Under the pieces are notes generated by a model that searched no databases, was not told the origin of the DNA, and saw only the letters and a program-made list of their open reading frames with translations. From Xiphydria camelus (taxonomy: Eukaryota > Arthropoda > Insecta > Hymenoptera > Xiphydriidae): a DNA stretch of 64,000 nucleotides. This document shows positions 54,546 to 64,000 of the stretch, one piece after another (positions within the stretch are counted from its first letter, which is position 1; each line of letters begins with the position of its first letter). The stretch covers positions 23,373,368 through 23,437,367 of the forward strand of contig OY783191.1 of assembly GCA_963678675.1 (NCBI GenBank), read 5' to 3'. A program made the position numbers and the translations under genes.

Positions 54546-55080
54546 GAACTATACTTGACCTAAATTTGACCTTCGCTGACAATAAAGGTAACATGAAAAA
54601 AATGGTCAAGGACACATTTAAACGTGAAAAAAAATTAATTTGACCTTGATATAACCTTGAAGGTCATGGTCAAGGTCAATTCCAATATGATCATTGCGTA
54701 GCCCGGGAAAAATACTAAAAGTTTTGTATTAAAAATGTATTTAAACAATGGTGGACGGACAAAATCAATCCACAATCTACCCGTGCGAAGCCGGGACGGG
54801 CTGTTAGTAAGTTATAAATCTAATATAATAATAATAAATATTTTATTATAGAAAAAATTTAACTTCTTTATGTCGAACTACGACGTCGTATTCCCCAATT
54901 AAACTCGGACCGCAGATAATTGTAAGATGTTTACACATCGTCCGTGAGTACAACGGCACTCACACCTTTTTTTTAATAAATGCGTGGATAAAACCGTGTC
55001 GCCGAAAACCCCGGCGACCTTGAGACCCGATGCGCGGAGCTAGGTACTTACCCCCCGGGGGTTGGGGAGCAAAGCTAGTA
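54546..55080 (+). mobile_element. Helitron-like repeat copy and GC-rich fragment
   Basis: 54,546-54,808 matches 19,245-19,508 up to CCCGTGCGAAGCCGGGACGG; 54,810-54,965 matches 19,509-19,675. 54,966-55,075 (AAACCCCGGCGACCTTGAGA; CCCCGGGGGTTGG) resembles pieces of the Helitron at 21,046. Confidence 0.5.
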
Positions 55081-55084
55081 CATA

Positions 55085-55780
55085 CAAATAAATATAGTAC
55101 CGCCCACTTGATACGGCCTGGCAGGGACCACATGTGGCAGGGACCGTCGCGGACGGGGTTCAACGCTTCCGATCCATTTCATCAAACGACGGGACAGTCA
55201 TAAAGATTAGAGTCTGTGTTCCGTCGCACACCTTTTCCGGAAAAGGTTAATTAACGGACGGATTGAAATAAGCCGTTTCCCGCAATACCTATTCTAACAA
55301 ACAATGTTCACTACGCGCCAAATTAATCTTGCGTGGTGGGTTTAGGATGAATAAAATTATACCAATTGACAAGGGAAGACAAACAATGGATTAACTTTAT
55401 TTGCGAGCTGTTCCGGTCGCTCGGAGGTTTTCGAACGTACTGGTAATCGACCCCGTGGTAATGAGGAACTTTCCCGGATCTTATTTATGGCTTTAACGGC
55501 CCGCGGAGTGTCGAATTTTTCCCTCACGCCGGTCTACGGCCGAAATGCGAAGAGCATATATGCGACAGACAATTTATTAATAATTTATTAATCCGTAGTG
55601 GTCCCACGGAGTCCAGTGGACCCCATGCTAATAAAATATACATTTTTCTCATGAAAACAGTTTTTTCACTTTATTTTATACGTTCAAGACCGACCTATTT
55701 GATTGTACGAGTTTCATGAAAATTAATATCTTGAAACTAAAATAAATATACTTTTGTCAAAGCTCATTGTAATACTGTAT
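55085..55780. other. Unassigned, less AT-rich, no gene seen
   Basis: No internal repeat and no second copy in the window. No frame above about 60 codons. Possibly older genomic or captured DNA. Confidence 0.4.
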
Positions 55781-55789
55781 CCAGATACG

Positions 55790-55895
55790 AGTTGATGTTG
55801 GCAACATCTATGTTGCCAACTTGTTCCGCCTGTTGCCAACCTGTTGCCAACGTGTTGCCAACATGTTCCCAACACTTTGTTGGCCGGTTTGTACG
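55790..55895 (+). repeat. Minisatellite of TGTTGCCAAC units
   Basis: About seven degenerate units of 10-13 bp (TGTTGCCAAC, TGTTCCCAAC, TGTTGGC). Confidence 0.85.
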
Positions 55896-56199
55896 TACCT
55901 TTTACACTGAAAGAGAAATCACTGTTGTGTGTGCTAGGTAGAAATATTTTCTGGGTGAACATTTTTTTACTAAATTCAGTATAAAATAATGTAATTGCAG
56001 TAATTGCATTAACTGGCTGAGGCCGGCATTACACTATAAAAGATCTTTGACAAAGATTTTTTATAAAATATATTTGATGAAAAATTTGACTGTGTAATAT
56101 GTCACATTTTATAAAACATTTTTGTAATAAAAGTTCTTTTATAAGAGTAATAGGAAACTGCTACATTTTATAAAACCTGTAGTAGTTGTGTTTCGGCAA

Positions 56200-56860
56200 G
56201 CGCGATGCGCCTCGACCCTTTTCCGGCATATGGGGATCGTGACCTGGACCGTCGATGCTGGTCAAGAGACACGGTAGTGTCCCGCGGCATGTTCATACAA
56301 GTCGTCAGAACGACGCCGCTAGCGCTGTCGCCGCGAGCACCCGTGTATCTTTACAGGAAAAATGTCTGCCCCCTTCACCCCTCAATTTTAACATCGAATT
56401 TTCTCAATAAATATGCGGTTATAACCAAAACTATGCTTAGTTACGCCATATAAATCGACTATTCTCTATCGATAGAGACCAGAGTAAATGTTGTAAGTTA
56501 CATATTAACAAAGATTTTTCCTTAGCAACGCGAAGCCACGCCCCTCGCCCCTCAAAAGTCGAGAATCCGATTTCTCGGGCGATATATATATGTAAAAATG
56601 TCACAAAAATTCCGCCTGTCTTCAGCGGTATTCGGCCATGGTCGGAAATGTGTACACAGATGCGGCCACACGCATACGCCATCATAAATGTATGTGAGAG
56701 TGTGTGAGAGAATATATTCCTTGAATGTTTAGTTGTTTTTCAAAATTAATAAAATATTTCCATTCGCGAAACGATTTCCCTCGCATTTTTTCGATCCTCG
56801 GACGCGCTTGTTAATAAAAAGTAAAAATTCAGTGTAATCGGAGTAGTGAATCTCAATAGT
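56200..56860. repeat. Block X copy 4 (inverted)
   Basis: Reverse complement of about 17,110-17,770. Confidence 0.75.
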
Positions 56861-58470
56861 GGTGAATGTGACAGACGCTCTGACAGCTAGCTATTATCAA
56901 ATCGTTTGGATTTTTTTTTAATAATCAAGATAGTGCACGGAAGCAGTGTCATTTTTCTCTGGTTGCTGGTGCATGAAGAGCAGGAAAGGAGACATCTGTA
57001 TCTCGGAAGAAGTAGCATCAGATAAGTTACTTCCTAACTGACTGTCTTAACCTCATTTTCATCCCTTATACAGAACAAATATCTTTGTGGTTATTCTATT
57101 TTTTGTTTTCAGCGCCATACGAGAACGGGACGGATTGATGGAAATTTGATTTTTCTTCTCAGTCAAAAATCAACCTAGGTAGAAAAGAATTCTCTAGAAT
57201 TGCGGTACAATGCCACGGTATGAATATCAGGTTCTACCGACATGACATGCTTCGACAAGGTCTGTATCAACTTTAGCGGTATATTGGGGGCACTGCACTA
57301 ATCCTGTGGCACATTTTTCTATCTGGGAAAGCATATTATTATGGTAGTACAGCTGTACAGTGTTCCGATAATATACCGTCTTCCCATACTGACAGTATAC
57401 ATGCATTTTTTTTACCTCCAATATGCCGGAATTAAAAATCTCTAGAACTCTGCGGTACAATGCCACGGTAGGAATATCAGGTTCTACCGACATGACATGC
57501 TTCGACAAGGTCTGTATCAACTTTAGCGGTATATTGGGGGCACTGCACTAATCTTGTGGCACATTTTTCTATCTGGGAAAGCATATTATTATGGTAGTAC
57601 AGCTGTACAGCGTTCCGATAATATATAATTGGAACTTTTGATAATACGAAAGGGGGAATATATCGATAAAGAAAAGATAATAAAATAATTACTTCTCATT
57701 ATTGTATCCAATTCTATCGCATCTCCTACTTTTCTACCACGGCTTTCCCAGATAGAAAAATGTGCCACAGGATTAGTGCAGTGCCCCCAATATAATGCTA
57801 AAGTTGATACAGACCTTGTCGAAGCATGTCATGTCGGTAGAATTTGATATTCCTACCGTGGCATTGTACCGCAGAGTTCTAGAGATTTTTAATTCCGGCA
57901 TATTAGAGGTAAAAAAAATGCATGTATACTGTCAGTACGGGAAGACGGTATATTATCGGAACGCTGTACAGCTGTACTACCATAATAATATGCTTTCCCA
58001 GATAGAAAAATGTGCCACAGGATTAGTGCAGTGCCCCCAATATACTGCTAAAGTTGATACAGGCCTTGTCGAAGCATGTCATGTCGGTAGAACCTGATAT
58101 TCATACCGTGGCATTGTACCGCAATTCTAGAGAATTCTTTTCTACCTAGGTTGATTTTTGACTGCGAAGAAAAATCAAATTTCCATCAATCCGTCCCGTT
58201 CTCGTATGGCGCTGAAAACAAAAAATAGAATAACCACAAAGATATTTGTTCTGTATAAGGGATGAAAATGAGGTTAAGACAATCAGTTAGGAAGTAACTT
58301 ATCTGATTCCACTTCTTCCGTGATACAGATGTCTCCTTTCCTGCTCTTCATGCACCAGCAACCAGAGAAAAATGACACTGCTTCCGTGCACTATCTTGAT
58401 TATTAAAAAAAATCTAAACGATTTGATAATAGCTAGCTGTCAGAGCGTCTGTCACATTCACCACTATTGA
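56861..58470. repeat. Block Z: 1.6-kb palindrome
   Basis: Arms mirror each other around 57,660. Each arm has two copies of the unit TACCGTGGCATTGTACCGC / GACATGACATGCTTCGACAA / CCCAGATAGAAAAATGTGCC. The layout (GGTTAAG...CTTATCTGAT, polyadenine-rich tips) parallels palindrome U, so the two may share an ancestor. The mirrored ~100-codon frames at 57,227 and 57,795 lie in the arms and match nothing I know. Confidence 0.8.
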
Positions 58471-58730
58471 TATGACCGATGTTTTTCGGACTGAAACGTC
58501 TATTTGGTTCGTGTCCCTGCTATTTGGTTCAAATCTCTGCTATTTGGTTCGAGTACCGGCTGTCGTTATTGTCACCGAATTTTAGGGAACCATCTTGGAA
58601 TTTTAGGGAACCATATTGGAATTTTAGGGAACCATCTTGGATCCGATGGCGCCAACCGATATGCAATGTGCTACGCTGGCGTGTATTGAAAGGGACAGAT
58701 TTTATGTAACAACATACATACAGGGTCAGG
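58471..58730 (+). repeat. Two short tandem triplicates
   Basis: CTATTTGGTTC with varied ends three times (58,499-58,550) and GGAATTTTAGGGAACCATCT-type units three times (58,580-58,640). Confidence 0.85.
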
Positions 58731-59625
58731 CGCACTATACACGCCAGCAAATGGGTTGCATATCGCTCGGCGCTTAGGAGATACCGATGATTCCTATAAT
58801 TTAATGGTAATTTCGTTAGCCCGGACTCAAACCCCGATAGCTCGGACTCAAACCAAAGAGACGTATCAATTTGAAAAACATCGGCTAACTTTTAGTGTAG
58901 GTGATGGGTGCTCCGAAAAATGTGACAGCTGTTTGTGTTTTTATTATTAATAAATAGAAGCCGTGCTATTTTTCTGTAGTCATTCATCGAACATAGACAA
59001 CAGAAAAGGAGTCGAAATGCAATCAGATACGTTAATTTCTGAATTACTTCATTTAACCCCTCATTTTGATAACCTATAAAGAATACATATCTTTGTGGTC
59101 ACTTCTTTTTTTCTTTCAGCATTGCATATGAGGACGGGACGAACTCTTTGAGGACTAAGCGGAATTAATCTTTCTACATTTTGGAGAATCCAAGTCGTGG
59201 GAGAAGAACAAAAACATCGGAGTAACTACAATATCGGGGTAACTATAATACTTTATTTCTATTTTTTTCTCATCGGTGCTTGCCCTCTGCCTTCCTACTA
59301 CAAGTTTCGATTTATATACTAAATTTTATTTTATTTTTAGTTCATCGCCTCCACTCCATCGCCTTCGACTTCTTCTACCCAGTGAGGACTTCTCGCGGAC
59401 CAATAGTGGGCGTTGTGATTATTCACTAATCCCCTTCGTTGTAGAATTTCGATTCAGCTGTGAACAAAATCTTCTAACGAACGAGGGATCGTCCACTTGC
59501 CGTTCCAAAAACCAGTCGGAATAGTTCATTCGTCGAGCTGGATCTAGCTAATTGTACGCTGAAACATGCCCAAGTCGTATTCAGCCTTGAGAAGATTTAT
59601 TTTCAATATTGGACCAAAGGTACGG
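58731..59625. repeat. Palindrome U, left-half copy
   Basis: Starts with CAGGGTCAGGCGCACTATAC after TA and follows 12,578-13,480. The mariner-type block is on the minus strand here (59,340-59,520). The right arm is absent. Confidence 0.8.
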
Positions 59626-59629
59626 CGAT

Positions 59630-60350
59630 CCTGTTGCTTCAACTTCCAGGTATATTAATTGTAAATATTACTGCAGAACGAGTAGGTTAAAAGATTTTCG
59701 TGAAGACTCACGATTTTCTGATATGTCATTTCGTACAGGTGCAACCGAAGAGGATCTAGCTCGTGTCCTGTCCGTAAAAAGATAACTCGATGGACATCGG
59801 AGAATGTCAGGCTTGTCACCGAACGCCTATTACCCACGGTACATTAATTGCAATACGCGCTTCTCGTTTCATTCAACTATTCCAGCGTTAAATAACTTTT
59901 ACTTCTTTCAAGGTAATCACCTTTTATGAACTGTTCGTGGTAGGAGGCAGCGATCGATAATAGAGATCGTCGTTGACAAGTTCGTCTATTAAAACTAAAA
60001 GGCAATTGGTGTGCAACTGGAACATCATCGCAGGAATAATTTGTCTACGATTAGTCACAATCATTGATCGTTGCCCCCTACGATCAACAATTCGTACAAG
60101 GTAAATGCTTTGAAAGAAGTAAAAGTTACTTAGAGCAGGAATAGTTGAAACGAAAATCGCATATTGCAATGAAAGTACTATGGGTGAAAGGCGCTTGGTG
60201 ACAAGCCTGACATTCTCCGATCCATCGAGTCATCTTTTTATGGACAGGACATGAGCTAGATCCTCTTCGGTTGCACCTGTACGAGATGACATGTCAGAAA
60301 ATCGTGAGTCTTCATGAAAATCTTCTAACCTACTCGTTCTGCAATAATAC
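59630..60350. repeat. Block T copy 3
   Basis: Palindrome as at 6,510-7,374. Its left flank 59,636-59,662 is the uninterrupted site of the Kolobok-like insertion. Confidence 0.8.
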
Positions 60351-60414
60351 ACTTACAATTAGTAATAAAAAGCTATTCTCCTACATGTACGTATTCTCCT
60401 CATGAATAAATTCC

Positions 60415-61110
60415 AAAAAGTAGTGAAATCCTCCCACAAAAACAGATTCTCTGTAAAAAAAGGCGGCATGTTCATTCAGTGCCAACAAAAATTGATACGT
60501 AAAATACTCTCAAAAAAGATTTGAAATCAATTAAGATCGCCATGTTCAAGAATTATATATAAAAAGTAAAAGGCACCATTTGAAAGGGAAATTATTGTAA
60601 ATCAAGTGACTACAAAATTCGACTAAAAAAATTTATAAAAAAATTTTAATAAAAAAGAACGCCGCGTTTTTTCCCTTCAAAATGAAAAATTCAGACACAG
60701 AATTATACTCGATGTTTATGCACTTATGATTTTAAATAAATTCATACACTTATATGATACCACCAGTATACCGAATGTCGTACGAGAAACCGATCAGGCG
60801 GGGGCCTTCTGAATTTCTCTGAATTTGACTTCGGCAGTGCAATTTATGAATCACTCTAATACCGTCCAAGCACTACCAATTATTCAGTATAGTGGACAAA
60901 ATATGAAAACTTAAACGCTTCAAGTTCTTTTTTATTAAAATTTTTTTATAAATTTTTTTAGTCGAATTTTGTAGTCACTTGATTTACAATAATTTCCCTT
61001 TCAAATGATGCCTTTTACTTTTTATATATAATTCTTGAACATGGCGATCTTAATTGATTTCAAATCTTTTTTGGAGAGTATTTTATATACGTATCAATTT
61101 TTGTTGGCTC
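60415..61110. repeat. Block S copy 4, with MITE in loop
   Basis: Arms as in the other copies; MITE 60,771-60,887 inside (TA flanked). From 61,113 to 61,170 inverted copy of 2,838-2,895; from 61,171 to 61,560 no feature seen. Confidence 0.8.
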
Positions 61111-61736
61111 TTTCTTTACTCCACTTAAAAGAGGTGCGACACCGCGTCGCCTCATAATATTATATAAAGCAGTTAATACTTGATTACAGCGGTACAAATA
61201 TTTTGTTGGGCCAAGTAAATATATATTAATTATTCGAATGTCTCTTTCATTCTTACAAAAATATAGTAATAGCTAATAAATATTTACTTATAGCTTAAAG
61301 AAACATTTTTTTCGCCATAACAAGTATTCCGAGGGAAGAGGTCTAGTTAAATAAGAACCTATATATAATAGAAAAATTTATTTGACATAAATAGACATTT
61401 ATTTATATCGAATAAAAGTCTATTTAAATTAAATTAATGTTTTGGTTATCTTTTTCATCGAGTACGAACCTAGTAGACCATTTAACGAACATTTATCTAA
61501 TTCAAATAGAGTTTTATGTTAGGTCGATTTGTGAACATGCTAGTTTCTGCTATATTATATTGTCATCGTTTCTATACACGTATAGCTGATTTAGCCATAC
61601 GCTTGAAAGGTCGGTGGCTATACTTGCCCGAGTCGAAATTTAAACTCTAATCTGAACCTGAAAAACCTCATTTCTTTGAAGTATCGGTTTGCCGCTCTAG
61701 GCGTAACTCTAATTTCGTAATCATCGTGTTCATATG

Positions 61737-63273
61737 CCCCGAGTCGAAGATTTTGACCTGTTCCATTCTGAATAGACCTGTTTTAAGGTCTGTTTAGACC
61801 TGGGTAGACCTGGTGGAGTCTTAGAATACCTGTAAAGGGATCTTCCTCTAAAACACACACACCTGAGTTGTCCTGATATGTAAATATGGCCTTCACTGTC
61901 CTTAAGAAGTCGGATATATTCTTTCGCGCTAGTCGATGTCCTAACACGTGCTGTTTAGCTCTTTTTCGTATAATTTAAAATTCATAGATAATCAATTAAA
62001 CGTTCTGAACGGAAAATTATTTACAGGTAGCTTTGAATTGAAAGGAAAGGGGGGGGGCAATGTATTAGCAATTTTATTAATTCCTCTCTCTATAATGTTG
62101 ATAAATAAATAAAGAAAAAAAGAAAGAAAGAAAAGTATACACATTTTTGTGAATGAATAAAATATAGATAAATAAAATTAAAATTTAATTTTCTTCATTG
62201 AAAAAGGAATTATTATAGCGGGAAAGGGAAGGAGTGAGGAATATGATGTTCCTATTTTCTCAACTCATTTCCCTCTCTTTCAACGAAAAGAATATAATAA
62301 AAATCTGACAAAATTTACTATCATTTTCATAAATTAAGTTATTTAATACATTTAGTGGTTTTCAAATAATAATTAATTAATAGGGAACTTGCCTGTGTCA
62401 GATTTAAAAATACTTTTGGTATTTATCTACTCTTTAAACCTTCACAATAGGTATTTGTAAAAAAGAAAATGATCAGTTATCTTGTTTAAATATTTTGTGA
62501 TAGTTTGTGTTTAATTAAAGTTTGACATGTGGCGACCCGTCATGCTTTGGCGGCCTGACGCCAGATGGCGCCGACCCTCTCGGCCCTCGGCTCGCGGCTC
62601 CTGGCCCCCGGTTGTCGGCTCTCGGTAGTAAAACGGCGGTAAATTACTATATAAGAGGACCACACATGGCGTCTAAGGCAGGAGCCGGCCTAGCCTTACT
62701 GTCGAGTCCATAAGCCGATTCCGGGTCGAAATGGCGAACGTAATTTTCGTTCGCCACAGACAATTTTTGAACACGATTTTTCTACACGTGACGTTCATGA
62801 CACTAAGTGTGTTAAGTACGAATTAAATAACTGCATATTTATTTACCGTGTGTCCCATAAGAAGTGCAATAAGCGATATTTACCTTCGGAAGTATTTACC
62901 GACGATGCACATGTAAAAGACTCATGCACCGTCGGCAAATACTGCCGAAGGTAAATGTCGCTTGTTGCGTTTCTTATGGGACATACGGTATACGCAGGAG
63001 GAAGGGGAAAAGGGTGGGGGAAACAAAATTCAGAAGGTCTTCTTAGGACTAACCTTCCTGGTTGGTACCTACGATAGGATAATAACGGCTTTCCCAGGTC
63101 TATTGTGAAAAGTCCGTGTTAGACCTGCCTGCATCTGATATTCACCGTAACTAGGCTATGAAAGGACAAGCAAGGTTTACTTTCTACATTTCCCTAAGAC
63201 CTAGTTCATTCCTTTTAGACCTGCAAACGTTCATTCTTAGCAGGGCTTACCAGTTCAAAATATTCGACCCGGG
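61737..63273 (+). mobile_element. E3: complete CCCGAGTCGAA-family element
   Basis: Tips CCCCGAGTCGAAGATTTTGA and (inverted) CCCGGGTCGAATATTTTGAA, flanked by TG at 61,735-61,736 and 63,274-63,275. E4 keeps the empty site AGATGATCACG at 43,321. At 1,537 bp it is the only uninterrupted copy of this subtype here. Sub-terminal AGACCTG repeats lie at 61,755-61,820 and inversely or directly near 63,040-63,230. No transposase frame. Confidence 0.9.
62846..62988. mobile_element. Foldback MITE inside E3
   Basis: CCGTGTGTCCCATAAG ... inverse, TA on both sides (62,844-62,845; 62,989-62,990). Ortholog of 26,448-26,589. Confidence 0.85.
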
Positions 63274-63493
63274 TGATCACGAACAGGTTTAAATTAGAAT
63301 TTGAGTATACTTCCAACTCTAATTTCGACCTGCCGGACCTCAGACAAGTAGAATGGAAGGCGCGTTTTTTTAAGATATGTTACTACAACCACATGTACCT
63401 ACTACCCTAATCCATGTTTACCCTACTGGCCTAATCCATATTTTCGATATTAACCAAAGTTTCTGAACAGTAACCGATTCACGTCTTTCGCAG

Positions 63494-64000
63494 TTGCCGG
63501 CGTGCTTTATGTTTCCTCTTCTTCGTCCTCGTCTTCTTCAGGTTCCTCAAGTAGTTTTGTCTTCATCATCATACGCTTCAGCTGTATCTAATTGCAAAAT
63601 CTCTTCAGGCTCATGGCCACTGAAGTTTTCAATGTCTTGCAATTCTGAGGAAGGATTCAGGCATGCCTGTCCGTGACACTAACCACAAACTGTATAGCAT
63701 GGTAGTCCTACTTTTCTACATCCACACTGCGCACCACATCCTTTTTTACAATTGCAGAAGATTGTGTTTAATAGTTCGTCTGGGGCAGGTGGCAATAGTG
63801 TTGTTTTCGGCTCTAGCATCTCGGTTTTTAAATCCCAACCCCCCATTCTTCGGGTTGTAGATTTTTTCCTAGCCAAATTTGTATTTGGTAGTAGACCCGG
63901 TAGATATGCTGTTAAGCTGCTTCACTGATAGGTGGAAGAGATGACAAATTAACTAGTTTATTAAATCGTGTTGATTTGATGAAATGGGTATACCTAAAGT
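63494..64000 (-). pseudogene. Relic of a Cys-rich (CXC-like) transposase C-terminus
   Basis: Minus-strand reading gives QHIYRVYYQIQIWLG, a frame change, then RRMGGWDLKTEML, PPAPDELLNTIFCNCKKGCG, QCGCRKVGLPCYTVCG, a TAG stop at 63,680-63,682, then CHGQACLN and an acidic tail. The pattern PAPE.LL..I.C.CK..C...C.CRK.GL.C...C..C.G..C.N is common at the C-terminus of a repeated insect protein family with a Tesmin/CXC-like cluster. It is cut by the window end. Frame change and stop mark it as a relic. Confidence 0.55.

Larger units (their letters stand above)
61625..63345 (+). mobile_element. E5: second E4-type element, interrupted by E3
   Basis: 61,627-61,736 and 63,274-63,345 align with E4 43,218-43,400. 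Its left flank (GGTGGCTATAC) is found uninterrupted at 54,101-54,115. The right part fades after 63,345, so the element is truncated. Confidence 0.75.

Noticed and set aside
55085..55620. Possible rDNA or conserved RNA gene because of its less AT-rich composition
   Set aside because: I could not match any rRNA core motif or a foldable tRNA/snRNA pattern.
57227..58097. Two mirrored frames of about 100 codons
   Set aside because: They are the two arms of palindrome Z; the open frame follows from the arm sequence and has no recognisable domain.
58479..58709. Repeat peptide WNFREPSW
   Set aside because: Only the translation of a short DNA triplicate; frame is not conserved.

Overview
The window looks like one transposable-element island from an arthropod, probably insect, nuclear genome. 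The reasons are its AT-rich background, spliced transposase genes, LTR elements of the copia and BEL/Pao types, Helitron, PIF/Harbinger, piggyBac, Kolobok-like and mariner relics, and many TA-flanked foldback elements. An ant or other hymenopteran is possible, but the species is not shown by the sequence. I found no intact host gene. The only host-like coding sequence is a two-exon pseudogene fragment at 22,279-22,721 that resembles the C-terminal part of a mitochondrial fission regulator (MTFR1-like).

Layout. 1-2,387: part of a CCCGAGTCGAA-ended DNA transposon (E1, minus strand) split by a piggyBac-like element. 2,520-2,880: Helitron ends. 3,078-7,375: a block of palindromes (P, Q, a short MITE, S, T). 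7,379-12,194: a 4.8-kb TTAA-flanked Kolobok-like transposon with a nearly complete three-exon transposase gene; it carries a retroposed segment and a TA-flanked element. 12,199-18,762: mariner-derived palindromes (U, V, X), a Tc1-like foldback and a second copy of P. 18,900-22,260: Helitron-like DNA, then a truncated Harbinger whose first intron holds a complete 965-bp Helitron full of polypurine repeat. 22,279-23,400: host-like pseudogene and unassigned DNA. 23,405-26,875: E2, interrupted by a TTAA element that is itself interrupted by a 1.3-kb foldback. 26,994-30,900: S, T, U, Z and X pieces. 31,078-36,120: a second Harbinger relic split by a BEL/Pao element. 36,122-50,704: a foldback with a copia element in its loop; the copia gag gene is itself broken by 7.25 kb of palindromic repeats, including a transposon (E4) with a tRNA-like segment. 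51,065-61,110: more foldbacks, tandem arrays, X/Z/U/T/S copies and unassigned DNA. 61,625-63,345: E5 interrupted by E3. 63,494-64,000: relic of a Cys-rich transposase.

Because the same host repeats recur several times, many insertions can be paired with an uninterrupted paralogous copy inside the window. This gives exact ends and target-site duplications: TTAA for the piggyBac and Kolobok-like elements, TA for most foldbacks, and a 2-bp TG (once AT) for the CCCGAGTCGAA family. It also allows a relative order of insertions to be read.

The most unusual points are the alternating inverted-repeat arrays, a 1.6-kb palindrome whose two arms each keep the same 37-codon two-exon reading frame, the CCCGAGTCGAA family with subterminal repeats, and a copia primer-binding region matching two separate stretches of initiator tRNA-Met. 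All were read by eye; no database search or alignment was run.
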